Shown here: positions 34,864 through 44,309 of the stretch, in pieces
Layout: the number at the start of each line of letters is the position of its first letter
Numbering within the stretch: position 1 is the stretch's first letter
Assembly (NCBI GenBank): GCA_963830385.1
Contig: CAWHMD010000009.1
Location: forward strand, 186,001-250,000
Origin: Bog-532 sp963830385
GTDB taxonomy: Bacteria > Actinomycetota > Actinomycetes > Streptosporangiales > Streptosporangiaceae
Direction: 5' to 3'
Length of the DNA: 64,000 nucleotides
Position numbers and translations under genes: made by a program
The notes under the pieces: model-generated
What the model was told of the DNA's origin: nothing
The model's database searches: none
Seen by the model: the letters and a program-made list of their open reading frames with translations, nothing else

Positions 34864-35658
34864 TCAGACGGCTTCCACCTGACGGGCGCCGCGGTGCCAG
34901 GCCAGCACCACCCGCTGCACGCCGTTCAGGATCGCGTTGAGCAGGTAGCCGAGGATGCCGAGGAGCACGATCGTGGACCACAGCTCGACCATGTCGAAGG
35001 AGTTCTGGGCGTTGAGCATCTCGTAGCCGATGCCGTTGCTGCTCCCGACCAGCTCGGAGAAGACCATCAGGATCAGCGCCAGCGACAGGCTGAGCCGGAA
35101 CCCGGTGAAGATCTTCGGCAGCGCGGACGGGATGATCAGCTGGGTCAGCCGCTGAGCGCGGCTGAGCCGGAACGCCGCCGCCGTCTCCACCTGCACCGGG
35201 TCGACCGAGGCAGCCCCGTCGATGGTGTTGAGCAGGATCGGCCACACGGTGCCGAACGCGATCGTGGCCACCTCCATCTGGGTGCCGATCCTGAACAGGG
35301 CCAGGAACACCGGGGCCATCGTGACCACCGGCAGCGCCCGCCCGAACTGCAGCAGCGGCTCCAGGTACTCCGAGGCCGCCCGGGACCGGCCGAGGGTCAG
35401 CCCCAGCGGGATGCCGATCACGGTGGCGATGGCCAGCCCGGCCAGCGTTCGCCAGATGCTCGGCAGCAGATTGCTGGTCGCGTTGGCGGTGAAGAAGATG
35501 TGCGCCGCCGGCCCGGAGAACCACAGGTGGTACATCCGGTTCAGGATCGTCGACGGCGGCGGGAAGAACGGGCTGTGGTGCCCGGACGCCCACAGCTGCC
35601 ACAGCAGCAGGCCGACCACCAGCACCACCCAGCGCGACAGCTCTCTCAGCACCTTCAC
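34864..35658 (-). CDS. ABC transporter permease, SsuC/TauC-like
   Basis: The 264-aa protein has six membrane helices and the BPD_transp_1 cytoplasmic loop (EAA-like) at VETAAAFRLSRAQRLTQLII, PSALPKIFTGFRLSLSLALI. GTG 35658 overlaps the stop of the preceding permease (GTGA), so the two are translationally coupled and should form a heterodimer. It belongs with the ATPase at 32.9-33.7 kb. Confidence 0.86.
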   Translation of the reverse strand: MKVLRELSRWVVLVVGLLLWQLWASGHHSPFFPPPSTILNRMYHLWFSGPAAHIFFTANATSNLLPSIWRTLAGLAIATVIGIPLGLTLGRSRAASEYLEPLLQFGRALPVVTMAPVFLALFRIGTQMEVATIAFGTVWPILLNTIDGAASVDPVQVETAAAFRLSRAQRLTQLIIPSALPKIFTGFRLSLSLALILMVFSELVGSSNGIGYEMLNAQNSFDMVELWSTIVLLGILGYLLNAILNGVQRVVLAWHRGARQVEAV

Positions 35659-36512
35659 GAGGCACCCGCCCCGGCCAGCTGGAGGTAGTGCCAGCGCAGC
35701 AGGCGGTGCTCAGACCAGACGATCGCGCGGTCCAGGACCAGGCCGAGGATCCCGGCCCAGATCGTCGCGGCCAGGATCACCGCCAGGTTGCCCGCCCCCG
35801 AGCTGTAGTCGGCGATGAAGGCACCGAGCCCCGGCCCGTTGACCCGGCCGGTGATGTAGCCCGCGCCGATGTCGAGGATGATCGCGACCGACGAGGCCAG
35901 CCGGACGCCGGTGGCGATGAACGGCGCCGCGCTGGGCAGCGACACCATCCGGATGGTGTCGAGCGCGGAGAACCCGAACGCCCGGTTGGTCTCCTTGGCC
36001 ACCGGGTCGACGTCGTCCAGGCCGGCCATGGTGTTGTAGAGCACCGGCCAGATCGCGCCGTACACGATCAGCGTCACCGACATCCGCAGGCCCGGCCCGA
36101 GCCAGAGGCTGACCAGCAGGATCAGCGCCACCGAGGGGATCGGCCGGAGGAATTCGACCACCGCGCGGGTGGCCACCCGGACACCCGGCAGGCTGCCCAG
36201 CAGCACCCCCGCCGGGACCCCGATGACGATCGTGATGGCCAGCCCGGCGGCCCAGGCCTCGACGGTCGCGCCCAGGTCGGCCAGGAACCGGCCGCTGCCC
36301 AGCAGGGTGACGGCGTGCCCGAGAACCGTCGAGGTCAGCGGCAGCACCGACCTGGGGATGACCCCGGTCACCCCCAGCAGCTCGGCGATGGCCAGGAATG
36401 CGATCACGCCGGTGAGCCCGCGCCGCCAGCGGGCGGCGCGGGCCTTCCGGGCCGCTGGCGCCGCCGTCACGGGGGACGGCGGCGCGTCAGCGGTCATGCT
36501 GGGTCCAGACAC
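35655..36512 (-). CDS. ABC transporter permease, SsuC/TauC-like
   Basis: This is the 285-aa second permease. A basic cytoplasmic N-terminus (AARKARAARWRRGL) precedes six helices. The coupling loop is KETNRAFGFSALDTIRMVSL followed by PSAAPFIATGVRLASSVAII. It starts 6 nt after the binding-protein gene stop and overlaps the next permease gene. ATG 36512 is used; the in-frame ATG 15 nt later is possible. Confidence 0.86.
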   Translation of the reverse strand: MSGPSMTADAPPSPVTAAPAARKARAARWRRGLTGVIAFLAIAELLGVTGVIPRSVLPLTSTVLGHAVTLLGSGRFLADLGATVEAWAAGLAITIVIGVPAGVLLGSLPGVRVATRAVVEFLRPIPSVALILLVSLWLGPGLRMSVTLIVYGAIWPVLYNTMAGLDDVDPVAKETNRAFGFSALDTIRMVSLPSAAPFIATGVRLASSVAIILDIGAGYITGRVNGPGLGAFIADYSSGAGNLAVILAATIWAGILGLVLDRAIVWSEHRLLRWHYLQLAGAGAS

Positions 36513-36518
36513 AGGCAG

Positions 36519-37532
36519 CTATTTGAACAGCAGCGAGCTGGACGTGGCCGATCCGGTCGCCAGGCCGCCGCTCTTCATCAGCGTGAGCACCTGGTCGATC
36601 TCCGCCGGGTCGAGCGTGCTCGGGTAGTTGTTGAGCGGGAGCGCGTTGGCCTGGGCCGCGGTGACCTTGGTGTAGGTCGGAATGATCGACTTGAGCGCCG
36701 ACGGGTTGGCGTCCGCGTAGGCCTGGGCCTTGAGCAGCGCCTTCTGGAACGCCCGGGCGGTGTTCGGGTTCTGCTGCGCCCAGCTGGAGGTGGACAGGTA
36801 GCCGGACATCGGCATGTTGGCCGCCGGGCCGTCACAGGACGAGACGACCTGCTTGGCCCCGTCCGCCGCCAGCGCGCCGCCCAGGAACGGCTCGACCGCG
36901 CTGATCGCGTCGACCTGCTTGGCCTTGAGCGCGGTGACCATGTTCGGGAACGGGACCACGACGTACTTCACCTTGGACGGGTCCACCCCGTCGGCCTTCA
37001 GCACCGCGTTCAGGGTCAGCGTCTGGATGTTGTTGGTCAGGTTGACCGCGACGGTCTTGCCCGCCAGGTCCGCGGGCTTGGTGATGCCCGACGACGCCAG
37101 CGCCGCGACCCCGAACGTGTTCGGCTTGCAGGTCACACCCTCGGCGATCACCTTGAACTGGGCCGTGCCCTTGGCCTGTGCCTCGATGAACGAGACGTAG
37201 TTGGCGCCGGCGATGACCGCGATGGTGCCGTGCAGCATGTCCGGGATCGCCTGGGTGCTCTGGGCCACCGAGGTGACCTTGACGGTCAGGCCTTCCTGCT
37301 TGAAGTACCCGAGCTTGTTGGCCAGGTAGAGCCCGGCGCTGTCGACCACCGGCAGCGCGCCGACCGTGATCGACGTCTGCTCGAGCTTGGCCGAGGACGC
37401 CGATGGCGACGCGGACGATCCCGAGCTGGCCGAGCCGGACGACCCCGAGCTGCTGCAGCCGGCGGCCAGCGCCGCGACGGCCAGGCCGGTCGCGGCGGTG
37501 AGAGAAATCCGGCCGAGGCGTGGAGACCTCAT
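36519..37532 (-). CDS. ABC importer substrate-binding lipoprotein (first of two paralogues)
   Basis: This 337-aa SsuA/NMT1-like binding protein has a lipoprotein signal ending LAAGC (Cys about residue 26), then a Ser-rich linker. The mature part has VGALPVVDSAGLYLANKLGY, FKQEGLTVKV, IAGANYVSFIEAQA, DLAGKTVAVNLTNNIQTLTL and DAISAVEPFLGGALAADG, all in the pattern of sulfonate/nitrate/thiamine-precursor binders. AAGGAGCGTC precedes the ATG. It leads the permease operon and lies outside the membrane. It is a close paralogue of the next gene upstream. Confidence 0.88.
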   Translation of the reverse strand: MRSPRLGRISLTAATGLAVAALAAGCSSSGSSGSASSGSSASPSASSAKLEQTSITVGALPVVDSAGLYLANKLGYFKQEGLTVKVTSVAQSTQAIPDMLHGTIAVIAGANYVSFIEAQAKGTAQFKVIAEGVTCKPNTFGVAALASSGITKPADLAGKTVAVNLTNNIQTLTLNAVLKADGVDPSKVKYVVVPFPNMVTALKAKQVDAISAVEPFLGGALAADGAKQVVSSCDGPAANMPMSGYLSTSSWAQQNPNTARAFQKALLKAQAYADANPSALKSIIPTYTKVTAAQANALPLNNYPSTLDPAEIDQVLTLMKSGGLATGSATSSSLLFK

Positions 37533-37957
37533 TGACGCTCCTTCGTGGAGAACGGCCTGAATGCCGTTGTCTGGTCAAATTGGCGCCGGCGGCCAGCGGC
37601 CGGCGTTAAAGCTGGCCCCCCGCGCCAATGCGACTCGCCCAATCCCGCCCGGTCGAATGCGAGCGGTCCAATGGACGGTCCGTTGGCGCGTCATAAGTAT
37701 TACCTCATCCGCGGCCGGCTTGTTCTCGGGGCCGGCATCCGTTAGGGAAAGGTTCCCGTTCTCATCGGATGAGTATAACAAGCAGTAATTTTGACTTAAC
37801 AGTGAGTAGTTAGAGCTGGCCGCGAGCCACTGCATGACTCCCAGCGAATGCTGCGGCACGCAGGTCGAATCTGCCTTTGCGCGCGCCAAACCGGGACGGC
37901 TCAACCGCCCGGGTGAAATTGCTTGCGGTGCACTCTTTTACGTGAAAGTAACGTTCG
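37533..37957. other. Gap between the two binding-protein genes
   Basis: This 425-bp region has lower GC than its surroundings, especially 37690-37830. It probably holds the promoter of the downstream binding protein-permease operon. CCAATGGAC and GTCCGTTGG near 37668-37686 form a near-perfect inverted repeat (one mismatch pair) and may be an operator. I see no gene. Confidence 0.45.
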
Positions 37958-38947
37958 TCAGCGGAACAGCAGCGGCCCGACCGAGAAATTGGCCGGGACC
38001 AGATGGCCGCTGGACATCGCGCTGGCCACCCGCTGCAAGTGTGTCTGGTCGAGCGAGGTCGGGAACTGCCCGAGGTTGACCACCGCGGCCTGGTTCGGCG
38101 TGAGGCCCTTGATGTAGTGCGGCATGATCTCCTCGACGTCCGACCGGCTGGAGTCGGCCAGCGCCTGCCCGCGGTTGAGGGCCCGCTGGAACGCGTGCGC
38201 CGTGTTCGGGTACTTCTGCAGGAACGTCGAGGTGGAGAAGTAGCCGGAGATCGGGAACGCCGCGGTCGGGCCGATGCAGGTCGACATGACCGGCTGGGCG
38301 CCCAGGCCGAGCTCGTTCTCGGTGATGAACGGCTCCACCACGCTGATCGCGTCGACCTGGTGGGCCTTGAGGGCGGCGCCCATCTTCGGGAACGCGACCT
38401 GGACGTAGGTCACCGAGGCGGAGTTGACCCCCGCGGTCTGCAGCGCGGTGTTGGTCAGCAGCGTCTGGATGTTGGCCTTGACGTTGACCGCGATCCGCTT
38501 GTGGGCCAGGTCCTTCGCGCTGTTGATGCCGGTTCCGGGCAGCGACAGCACCTCGAACGTGTCGGGCGCGCACGACTGCCCGTCCGCCACCACCTTGAGG
38601 TTCAGGTGCTTGGTCTCGTCGGCCTGGAGGAACGACACGTAGTTGGCCCCGGCCACCACGTCGACGGTGCCCTTCTCCAGGTCGGGGATGGCTTGCGTGC
38701 TGGCCGCGATCGGCTGGATCTTGACGTTCAGGCCGGCCTGCTGGAAGAAGCCGTTCTGCTGGGCCAGGAACAGCCCGGCGGTGTCCACCACCGGCAGCGA
38801 GCCGATGACCAGATTGGTCTTCTCCAGATGGGCCGTGGCGGTGGTCGTGGTGCTGCTCCCGCTGGAGGTGCAGGCGGCAGCGAGCACCGCGACGGCGAGA
38901 CCGCTGACGGCGGCCAGGGATGCCCGCCCGGCCCGGGTGAACCTCAT
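37958..38947 (-). CDS. ABC importer substrate-binding lipoprotein (second paralogue)
   Basis: This 329-aa protein is close to the preceding lipoprotein along its whole length: IGSLPVVDTAGLFLAQQNGF, STQAIPDLEKGTVDVVAGAN, AVNVKANIQTLLTNTAL, AISVVEPFITENELGLGAQP. The lipobox is LAAAC. GAAGGAG lies 5-6 nt before the ATG. Only one permease/ATPase set is present. The two binding proteins therefore probably feed the same transporter with different ligands or affinities, or one is a sensor. They arose by tandem duplication. Confidence 0.87.
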   Translation of the reverse strand: MRFTRAGRASLAAVSGLAVAVLAAACTSSGSSTTTTATAHLEKTNLVIGSLPVVDTAGLFLAQQNGFFQQAGLNVKIQPIAASTQAIPDLEKGTVDVVAGANYVSFLQADETKHLNLKVVADGQSCAPDTFEVLSLPGTGINSAKDLAHKRIAVNVKANIQTLLTNTALQTAGVNSASVTYVQVAFPKMGAALKAHQVDAISVVEPFITENELGLGAQPVMSTCIGPTAAFPISGYFSTSTFLQKYPNTAHAFQRALNRGQALADSSRSDVEEIMPHYIKGLTPNQAAVVNLGQFPTSLDQTHLQRVASAMSSGHLVPANFSVGPLLFR

Positions 38948-40204
38948 TGTGCTCCTTCAAACCGTCGAACAGCCAAACAGGAGGCACGTCTCAAACAGGC
39001 ACAACTTGACGCAGCCAGTTGCCAACCGTATCAGTGCGGCGAGTGACGGGAGGGCGATTCGGGCAGCATCCCCGCTTCCCGGATCATCCCAGGTCAAGTC
39101 GCCCACAGTCGAACATGGGGCACGCCCGGAGCCCTCCGTGCCCGGCTGACCGCCTGGTGTTTGGGTCAGGGCGGCGACTCCCGGACCGGCCGCGCGGGCT
39201 TGCCGACGTTGCCGGGGCCGTCAGTTGCACGTTGCGCGTCGTTGCCGGCGGCCGGGTGCCGGCGGCTGCCGACGATGGCGGCCGGCCCGGGCTGGGCGGC
39301 AGGCCCGGCAGGCGGGTGTCCCGGCCGGGCCCCGGGCGGTCCGGCGGTTGTCTTCGCGCGGGCGCACGCCCGGGTTTACCGGCCGGTGTTACGGCCTACT
39401 GATCGGGCGCCCAGGGAAAGGTAAATTTCCGCCATCAGATCTGTGTGCGGCGTTAATTATGGCCGCGATGATGTTATTTGCGGCCATGTCCGGCACCCCT
39501 TGGCCACCGCTGCCGTTCTGCTGGCGTGGGCAAATGGCGGCCGTAGATGACGGGCCAGGGCCGGACGCCGGCCATTTCACGCTCTGCCGGCATTAAGGAC
39601 ATTGGTCCCTAACCCCCCGTGCTAATAGCCATACGCAGGGTAATATATTTGATGATTAAAGTATACGGAAAAAGGCGTCAGGGCCTTCTCGCCACGGGAT
39701 CTAGCGCCTTGTTTATGGCTGATCGCTCTTAGTCACTGTTACGTGGCGTGACGGTAGGCATGCGACGGGATACCATGACCATAACCGCAGGTCAGGGGGT
39801 GTTCTACGGAGCGTGATGCTGGCCGGGCAAACCGGTCAGAACCGGTAACGTCGCTGGTCACCGATCTCCCCGTGGGCTACCAGCCGGCCGATGTGCCGGG
39901 CCGGGGGTGCCATCTACCGCAACCTTGGACAAAATTACTGGCGAATACGCCATGAGCGGTCGCGGGAAGATGATTATATGTCCTTACCCGTTTTGCGACT
40001 CCGACGTCAGAGTTGCCTAGGTCGTCCGGAAGTCGTCGGCCTTGCGGTGGACAGCGTGGTGAGCGGACCGCGGTGAACGTTGCTCGGGAAGAAGGGGTGC
40101 GATGTTGTCCGGCTTCTGTGACAGAGCCGTCTGGAACAGCGGCCCGCAGGCTGTAGTCGAGACCCCTGTTCGTGCGAGGTGCGAAGGCTGTGCGTAGGAG
40201 ACCG
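38948..40204. other. Non-coding region upstream of the conservon
   Basis: In this 1.26-kb stretch I find no convincing gene. Short ORFs at 39019-39596 are GC-driven and resemble nothing. Roughly 39590-39790 is strikingly A+T rich (TAATATATTTGATGATTAAAG around 39641-39661, in part) and may hold promoters. ACCGGT occurs twice, 10 bp apart, at 39831-39846. TTGACG near 39007 could be a -35. It may hide a small RNA or a long conservon leader. Confidence 0.5.
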
Positions 40205-43200
40205 GTGACAGGCGAGCGCGACGGCGGCGAGGGTCCCGTGCCGAACGGGACCCACGTGGCTGACGGCGCTGCGGCCGCGGGGGGCAACGGGGGGACGGCC
40301 ACCATGACCGTGCCCGGCGCCCCGCCCGGTGCGCCTGCCCCGGGTGAGGTGGACGAGACCCCGCGGCCCGCTGCGCCGCGCTCGGGCTCCCGGATGGCGC
40401 TGAGCAACTGGCGTGTCCGCTGGCGCATCCTGGCCCTCATCGTGGTCCCCACCCTGGCTGCCGTGATCCTCGGTGGCCTGCGGGTCGGCTCGGCCGCCAG
40501 CAGCGCGCTGGCCGACCAGCGGACCGAGAACGTGGCGCTGCTCAACGCCGACGTGGTCCGGCTGGCCCAGAGCATGGAGGACGAGCGGGACATCACCGCC
40601 GGCTACATCGCGGCGGGCCAGCCGACCGGCAACGCCACCCTGCACATCGAGCTGACCAACCAGCAGGCCGCCACCGATGAGGCCGCCCAGCAGGTCACCG
40701 GGCAGGCAGCCAGCATCGGGGACAACTACTCCTCGAGCATCCGCCAGGCCCTCAACGCGGTGCTGGCCCGGATCAGCGACCTGCCGCAGCTGCGGGCGGC
40801 CGCGTCCTCGCCGAGGTTCCCGACCGAGCCGATGATCCAGGACTACACGAACTCGATCGGCTCGCTGCTCACGTTCACCAGCCTCTCCGGCGCCGGCACC
40901 AGCGACACCACGCTGGGCAACGACGTCATCGTCCTCACCGCGCTCGCCCGGGCCGAGGACCAGGCGTCCGCCCAGCGCGGCACGCTGTTCGCGTCGCTCT
41001 GGACCGGGAAGTTCCCGCCCCAGGGCCTGGCCGACCTGCAGGACCAGCAGGCTTCGCAGGCCGCCGACCAGGCCGACTTCACCAGCGCGGCGTCGCTGTC
41101 CCAGCAGCAGCTGTTCCAGAACACGGTCAGCGGCACCCCGGTCGACCAGGCCGCCTACGAGGAGTCGCTGGCCATCTCGACCAGCGCCAACGGCTCGGCC
41201 AGCATCGGCTCCACCGGGGCGAACGCGGCCAACCTCTGGTACCAGAACATGACGTCCACCCTGGGCAAGATGCGCTCGGTGGAGAACACGCTGATGAACA
41301 ACATCATCAGCCGCAGCCAGTCGCTGCAGACCTCGGCCACCCGGTTCGCGGTCGTCATCGGCATCGTCGTGCTGGCCCTGCTGATCCTGGTCCTGCTGGT
41401 CACCACCTTCGTCGCCCGCTCGATGATCCGCCCGCTGCGCCGCCTGCGGGAGGACGCGCTCGACATCGCCGGTACCCGGCTGCCCGACATGGTCCGGCGC
41501 CTGTCGGAGACCGAGGGCTCGGACGAGAGCGTCGAGATCGAGCCGATCGCCGTGTCCTCCACCGACGAGATCGGTGAAGTCGCGCGGGCCTTCGACCAGG
41601 TCCACCGCGAGGCGGTCCGGCTGGCCGCCGACGAAGCCATGCTGCGCGGCAACCTGAACGCGATGTTCGTCAACCTGTCCCGCCGCAGCCAGTCCCTGAT
41701 CGAGCGGCAGATCTCGCTGATCGACAACCTGGAGCAGGGCGAGCAGGACTCGAACCGGCTGAGCAGCCTGTTCCGGCTGGACCACCTGGCCACCCGCATG
41801 CGCCGCAACTCGGAGAACCTGCTGGTCCTCGCGGGCCATGAGGCCTCCCGGCGCTGGAGCCAGCCGGTCCCGCTGGTGGACGTGCTCCGCGCCGCCATCT
41901 CCGAGATCGAGCAGTACGAGCGGGTCGTGCTCAACGTCCAGCCCGGCATCACCGTTGTCGGCCAGGCCGTCAACGACGTCGTGCACCTGGTGGCCGAGCT
42001 GGTCGAGAACGCGACGACGTTCTCGCCCGAGGACAGCCAGGTGTTCGTGTCCGGGCAGCCGCTGACCACCGGCGGCGTCCTGCTCGACATCACCGACGGC
42101 GGCGTCGGCGTCTCCGATCAGGAGATGGGACACGCGAACTGGCGGCTGGACAACCCGCCGGTCGTCGACGTCGGCGTGTCCCGGCGCATGGGCCTGTTCG
42201 TGGTCGGCCGCCTGGCCGCCCGGCACGGGGTCAGGGTCCGGCTGCGGCACGCATCCTCGGGCGGCCTGACCGCGCTCGTCTGGCTGCCGGACACGGTGGC
42301 CCAGCAGGAGGGCGCGCCGCTCGGCCGGCTGCGGCCGTTCGGGGTCGAGGACTACGGTCCCGCCCCGTCGCTGTCGGCCCCGCCGGCCGGTGCGGCCGGT
42401 ACGCTGCCCACCCGCCAGGCCGGAGCCGGTTACGGCCAGCCCGGCAGCGCGGCCGCCCAGGCCGCCGCGGCCGCCCGGATCCCGCGGTTCTCGCCGCCCG
42501 GCACCGGCCCGCAGCCGATCAGCCCCGCCCCGCGCGAGGGCAGCGGCCCGCAGCCGCTGCCCAGCCGGCCTGGCAACGGTGCCGCCCGCGGTTTTAGCTC
42601 ACCACCGGCCCCGACCCCGCCCACCCCGGCCGTTCCGCCGCAGGCGCCGGCGCCTGCCGGGCCGTCGTCCAACGGGTTCGGCACCGGCGGGTTCGGCCCG
42701 CCCGCCGGGATCAGCCGCAGCGGCTTCGGCGGGACCGGGCCGACCCCGGTCATCCCGCCCGCGCCGAACGGCGGCAACGGTGCTGGCCTGGGCAGCGGCA
42801 CCAACGGAGCCGACAACGGAGTGCGGGTCCCGGCGCCCCCGGAGAGCGGGCACGACCAGCGGCTGCCGATCTTCGACTCGCTCGAGTCGGACTGGTTCCG
42901 GCGCAGCGGCACCACCCACGCCACCACCCAGACCGCGGCCACGGGGACCGCGGAGGAGCCGGCCTGGCACTCACCGGCCGACGAGGGCTGGCGTGCGGCC
43001 GAGACCGTGGCCGCGCCGACCACCGGTTCCACCACCCAGGCGGGGCTCCCGCGCCGGGTGCCGCGGGCGAACCTGGTGCCCGGATCGGTGGGCGAGCCGG
43101 GGGCCGCGGCGCCCGACAACAGCGGGGGAGGGCCCTCTCGTTCGGCAGAGGAAGTCCGTAGCAGGCTGGCCAGTTTCCAGCGGGGCGTGCGCGAGGCGCG

Positions 43201-43231
43201 TGCGGCCGCACCTAAGACCGAGGAGCCATAG
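40205..43231 (+). CDS. cvnA: Conservon sensor kinase-like protein CvnA
   Basis: This is a membrane histidine-kinase-like protein of 1008 aa. Order: basic N-terminus, membrane helix at about 71-90, a long extracellular NIT-type sensing domain, a second helix at about 380-403, HAMP, a dimerisation region with LSRRSQSLIERQISLIDNLE and FRLDHLATRMRRNSENLLVL, and a HATPase domain (VAELVENATTFSPE N-box near 596, DITDGGVGVSD G1, GLFVVGRLAARHGV G2). The last 290 residues are a Pro/Gly/Ala linker. GTG 40205 has AGGAG 4 nt upstream; GTG 40172 is in frame but poorly supported. It heads cvnABCD and probably recruits CvnB-D in a G-protein-like complex. Autophosphorylation is uncertain. Confidence 0.9.
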   Translation: MTGERDGGEGPVPNGTHVADGAAAAGGNGGTATMTVPGAPPGAPAPGEVDETPRPAAPRSGSRMALSNWRVRWRILALIVVPTLAAVILGGLRVGSAASSALADQRTENVALLNADVVRLAQSMEDERDITAGYIAAGQPTGNATLHIELTNQQAATDEAAQQVTGQAASIGDNYSSSIRQALNAVLARISDLPQLRAAASSPRFPTEPMIQDYTNSIGSLLTFTSLSGAGTSDTTLGNDVIVLTALARAEDQASAQRGTLFASLWTGKFPPQGLADLQDQQASQAADQADFTSAASLSQQQLFQNTVSGTPVDQAAYEESLAISTSANGSASIGSTGANAANLWYQNMTSTLGKMRSVENTLMNNIISRSQSLQTSATRFAVVIGIVVLALLILVLLVTTFVARSMIRPLRRLREDALDIAGTRLPDMVRRLSETEGSDESVEIEPIAVSSTDEIGEVARAFDQVHREAVRLAADEAMLRGNLNAMFVNLSRRSQSLIERQISLIDNLEQGEQDSNRLSSLFRLDHLATRMRRNSENLLVLAGHEASRRWSQPVPLVDVLRAAISEIEQYERVVLNVQPGITVVGQAVNDVVHLVAELVENATTFSPEDSQVFVSGQPLTTGGVLLDITDGGVGVSDQEMGHANWRLDNPPVVDVGVSRRMGLFVVGRLAARHGVRVRLRHASSGGLTALVWLPDTVAQQEGAPLGRLRPFGVEDYGPAPSLSAPPAGAAGTLPTRQAGAGYGQPGSAAAQAAAAARIPRFSPPGTGPQPISPAPREGSGPQPLPSRPGNGAARGFSSPPAPTPPTPAVPPQAPAPAGPSSNGFGTGGFGPPAGISRSGFGGTGPTPVIPPAPNGGNGAGLGSGTNGADNGVRVPAPPESGHDQRLPIFDSLESDWFRRSGTTHATTQTAATGTAEEPAWHSPADEGWRAAETVAAPTTGSTTQAGLPRRVPRANLVPGSVGEPGAAAPDNSGGGPSRSAEEVRSRLASFQRGVREARAAAPKTEEP

Positions 43232-43322
43232 GACGGATGAGATCCCCGCATGAACGGCATATCGTGCTAGACAAGAGACCGCAGGGCAAGGCCCGGGAGG
43301 CCGGGCGGCTAGGAGGGGACCA

Positions 43323-43757
43323 GTGAGCACGCCAGGTCGACCGACGCAGGACCTGGGCTGGCTGATCACCAACTTCGTCGAACGGGTCCCGGACGTCGCG
43401 CACGCGGTTGTGGTGTCATCGGACGGGCTGCCGCTCGCGTTCTCCGCGGGGTTCCCGCAGGAACGAGCCGATCAGCTCGCCGCCGTCACCTCCGGTCTGA
43501 CCAGCCTGACCCAGGGCGCCTCGCGCGTCTTCGAGGGCGGCGCGGTCGTCCAGACCGTGGTGGAGATGCAGCGCGGGGTCCTGGTCATCATGGCCATCAG
43601 CAACGGCTCCAGCCTGGCGGTTCTCGCCGCCTCCACCTGTGACCTGGGCCTGGTCGCCTACGAGATGACCCTGCTGGTCGAGCGGGCGGGCCGGGTTCTC
43701 ACGCCGGCCACCCGCGGCATGATGCAAGCTTCCATCCCTGGGGACGGCAGACGATGA
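43323..43757 (+). CDS. cvnB: Roadblock/LC7 domain protein CvnB
   Basis: The 144-aa protein is a single Roadblock/LC7 domain: DLGWLITNFVERVPDVAHAV, VVSSDGLPLAFSAGFPQERA, QLAAVTSGLTSLTQGASRVF and VLVIMAISNGSSLAVLA. Such proteins bind and may regulate small GTPases. Start GTG 43323 has AGGAGGG upstream. It is the second conservon gene, 91 nt after cvnA and 12 nt before cvnC, and is expected to contact CvnA and CvnD at the membrane. Confidence 0.92.
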   Translation: MSTPGRPTQDLGWLITNFVERVPDVAHAVVVSSDGLPLAFSAGFPQERADQLAAVTSGLTSLTQGASRVFEGGAVVQTVVEMQRGVLVIMAISNGSSLAVLAASTCDLGLVAYEMTLLVERAGRVLTPATRGMMQASIPGDGRR

Positions 43758-43769
43758 CCGGAGGACACG

Positions 43770-44309
43770 GTGGCGGGCCCGCCGAGAGGTGACGACCGCC
43801 CGCTTCCGCCAGGCTCCGCCCGGACGTGGGACAGTCGGTCGGGGCCTTGGGACGAGCGGTCCGGGACGTGGAACCGTGGCTCGAACGCGTGGGAGGGCGG
43901 CCGTACCGCCGCCGGCCCGTACGACGGCGCAGGGGGACGTGGCGACCGGCCGCGCTCCGGCGAGGAAGAGGCCGTAGGCCGCCTGGTCCGGCCGTACACG
44001 GTCACCGGTGGCCGTACTCAGCCGCGCTATCAGCTTCAGGTTGAAGCCCTGGTCACCGCGACGGTGTACGAACCGCGTGACCTGTCCGTGCTCGCGCCTG
44101 AATGCCAGGCCATTCTGCAATTCTGCCGGGACTGGCGATCTGTGGCGGAAATCTCCGCCGTCCTGCGGCTACCGCTTGGCGTGGCTAGGATTCTCATCGC
44201 GGATATGGGGGCCGATGGCCTGGTGCGCATCCACCAGCGGGAGGATGCCGAGGGCCGGCCGGATCTCAATCTGCTCGAAAGGGTGCTTAGTGGACTCCGT
44301 AAGATCTAA
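43770..44309 (+). CDS. cvnC: DUF742 protein CvnC
   Basis: The first 65 residues are a Gly/Arg/Trp-rich disordered head, longer than in many CvnC proteins. The DUF742 domain then begins: VGRLVRPYTVTGGRTQPRYQ, DLSVLAPECQAILQFCRDWR, SVAEISAVLRLPLGVARILI, ADMGADGLVRIH. It resembles a winged helix-like fold and is found only in conservons and their relatives. The start is GTG 43770 with GGAGG 6 nt upstream. Its end overlaps cvnD by 20 nt. Confidence 0.9.
   Translation: MAGPPRGDDRPLPPGSARTWDSRSGPWDERSGTWNRGSNAWEGGRTAAGPYDGAGGRGDRPRSGEEEAVGRLVRPYTVTGGRTQPRYQLQVEALVTATVYEPRDLSVLAPECQAILQFCRDWRSVAEISAVLRLPLGVARILIADMGADGLVRIHQREDAEGRPDLNLLERVLSGLRKI

Noticed and set aside
33728..35665. 645-codon minus-strand frame across the amidohydrolase and a permease
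   Set aside because: It is a shadow of two real genes in other frames; no motif is visible.
35688..37535. 615-codon plus-strand frame across permease and binding protein
   Set aside because: Antisense shadow rich in Arg, Gly, Asp and His; the real genes on the other strand have all family motifs.
39019..39596. Overlapping small plus-strand ORFs before the conservon
   Set aside because: They have Arg/Pro/Gly-rich GC-driven composition, no ribosome sites worth noting and no similarity I recognise.
39831..39846. ACCGGT direct repeat as an operator
   Set aside because: Two 6-bp copies in GC-rich DNA are easily due to chance; there is no other support.
40007..42250. 747-codon minus-strand frame opposite cvnA
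   Set aside because: It is the antisense of a well-supported gene. The composition is Arg/Gly/Gln/Val-rich with no domain, as expected in GC-rich DNA.
16976..44309. A biosynthetic gene cluster centred on the conservon or the SARP regulator
   Set aside because: No PKS, NRPS, terpene or RiPP core gene is present; the regulators here stand alone.
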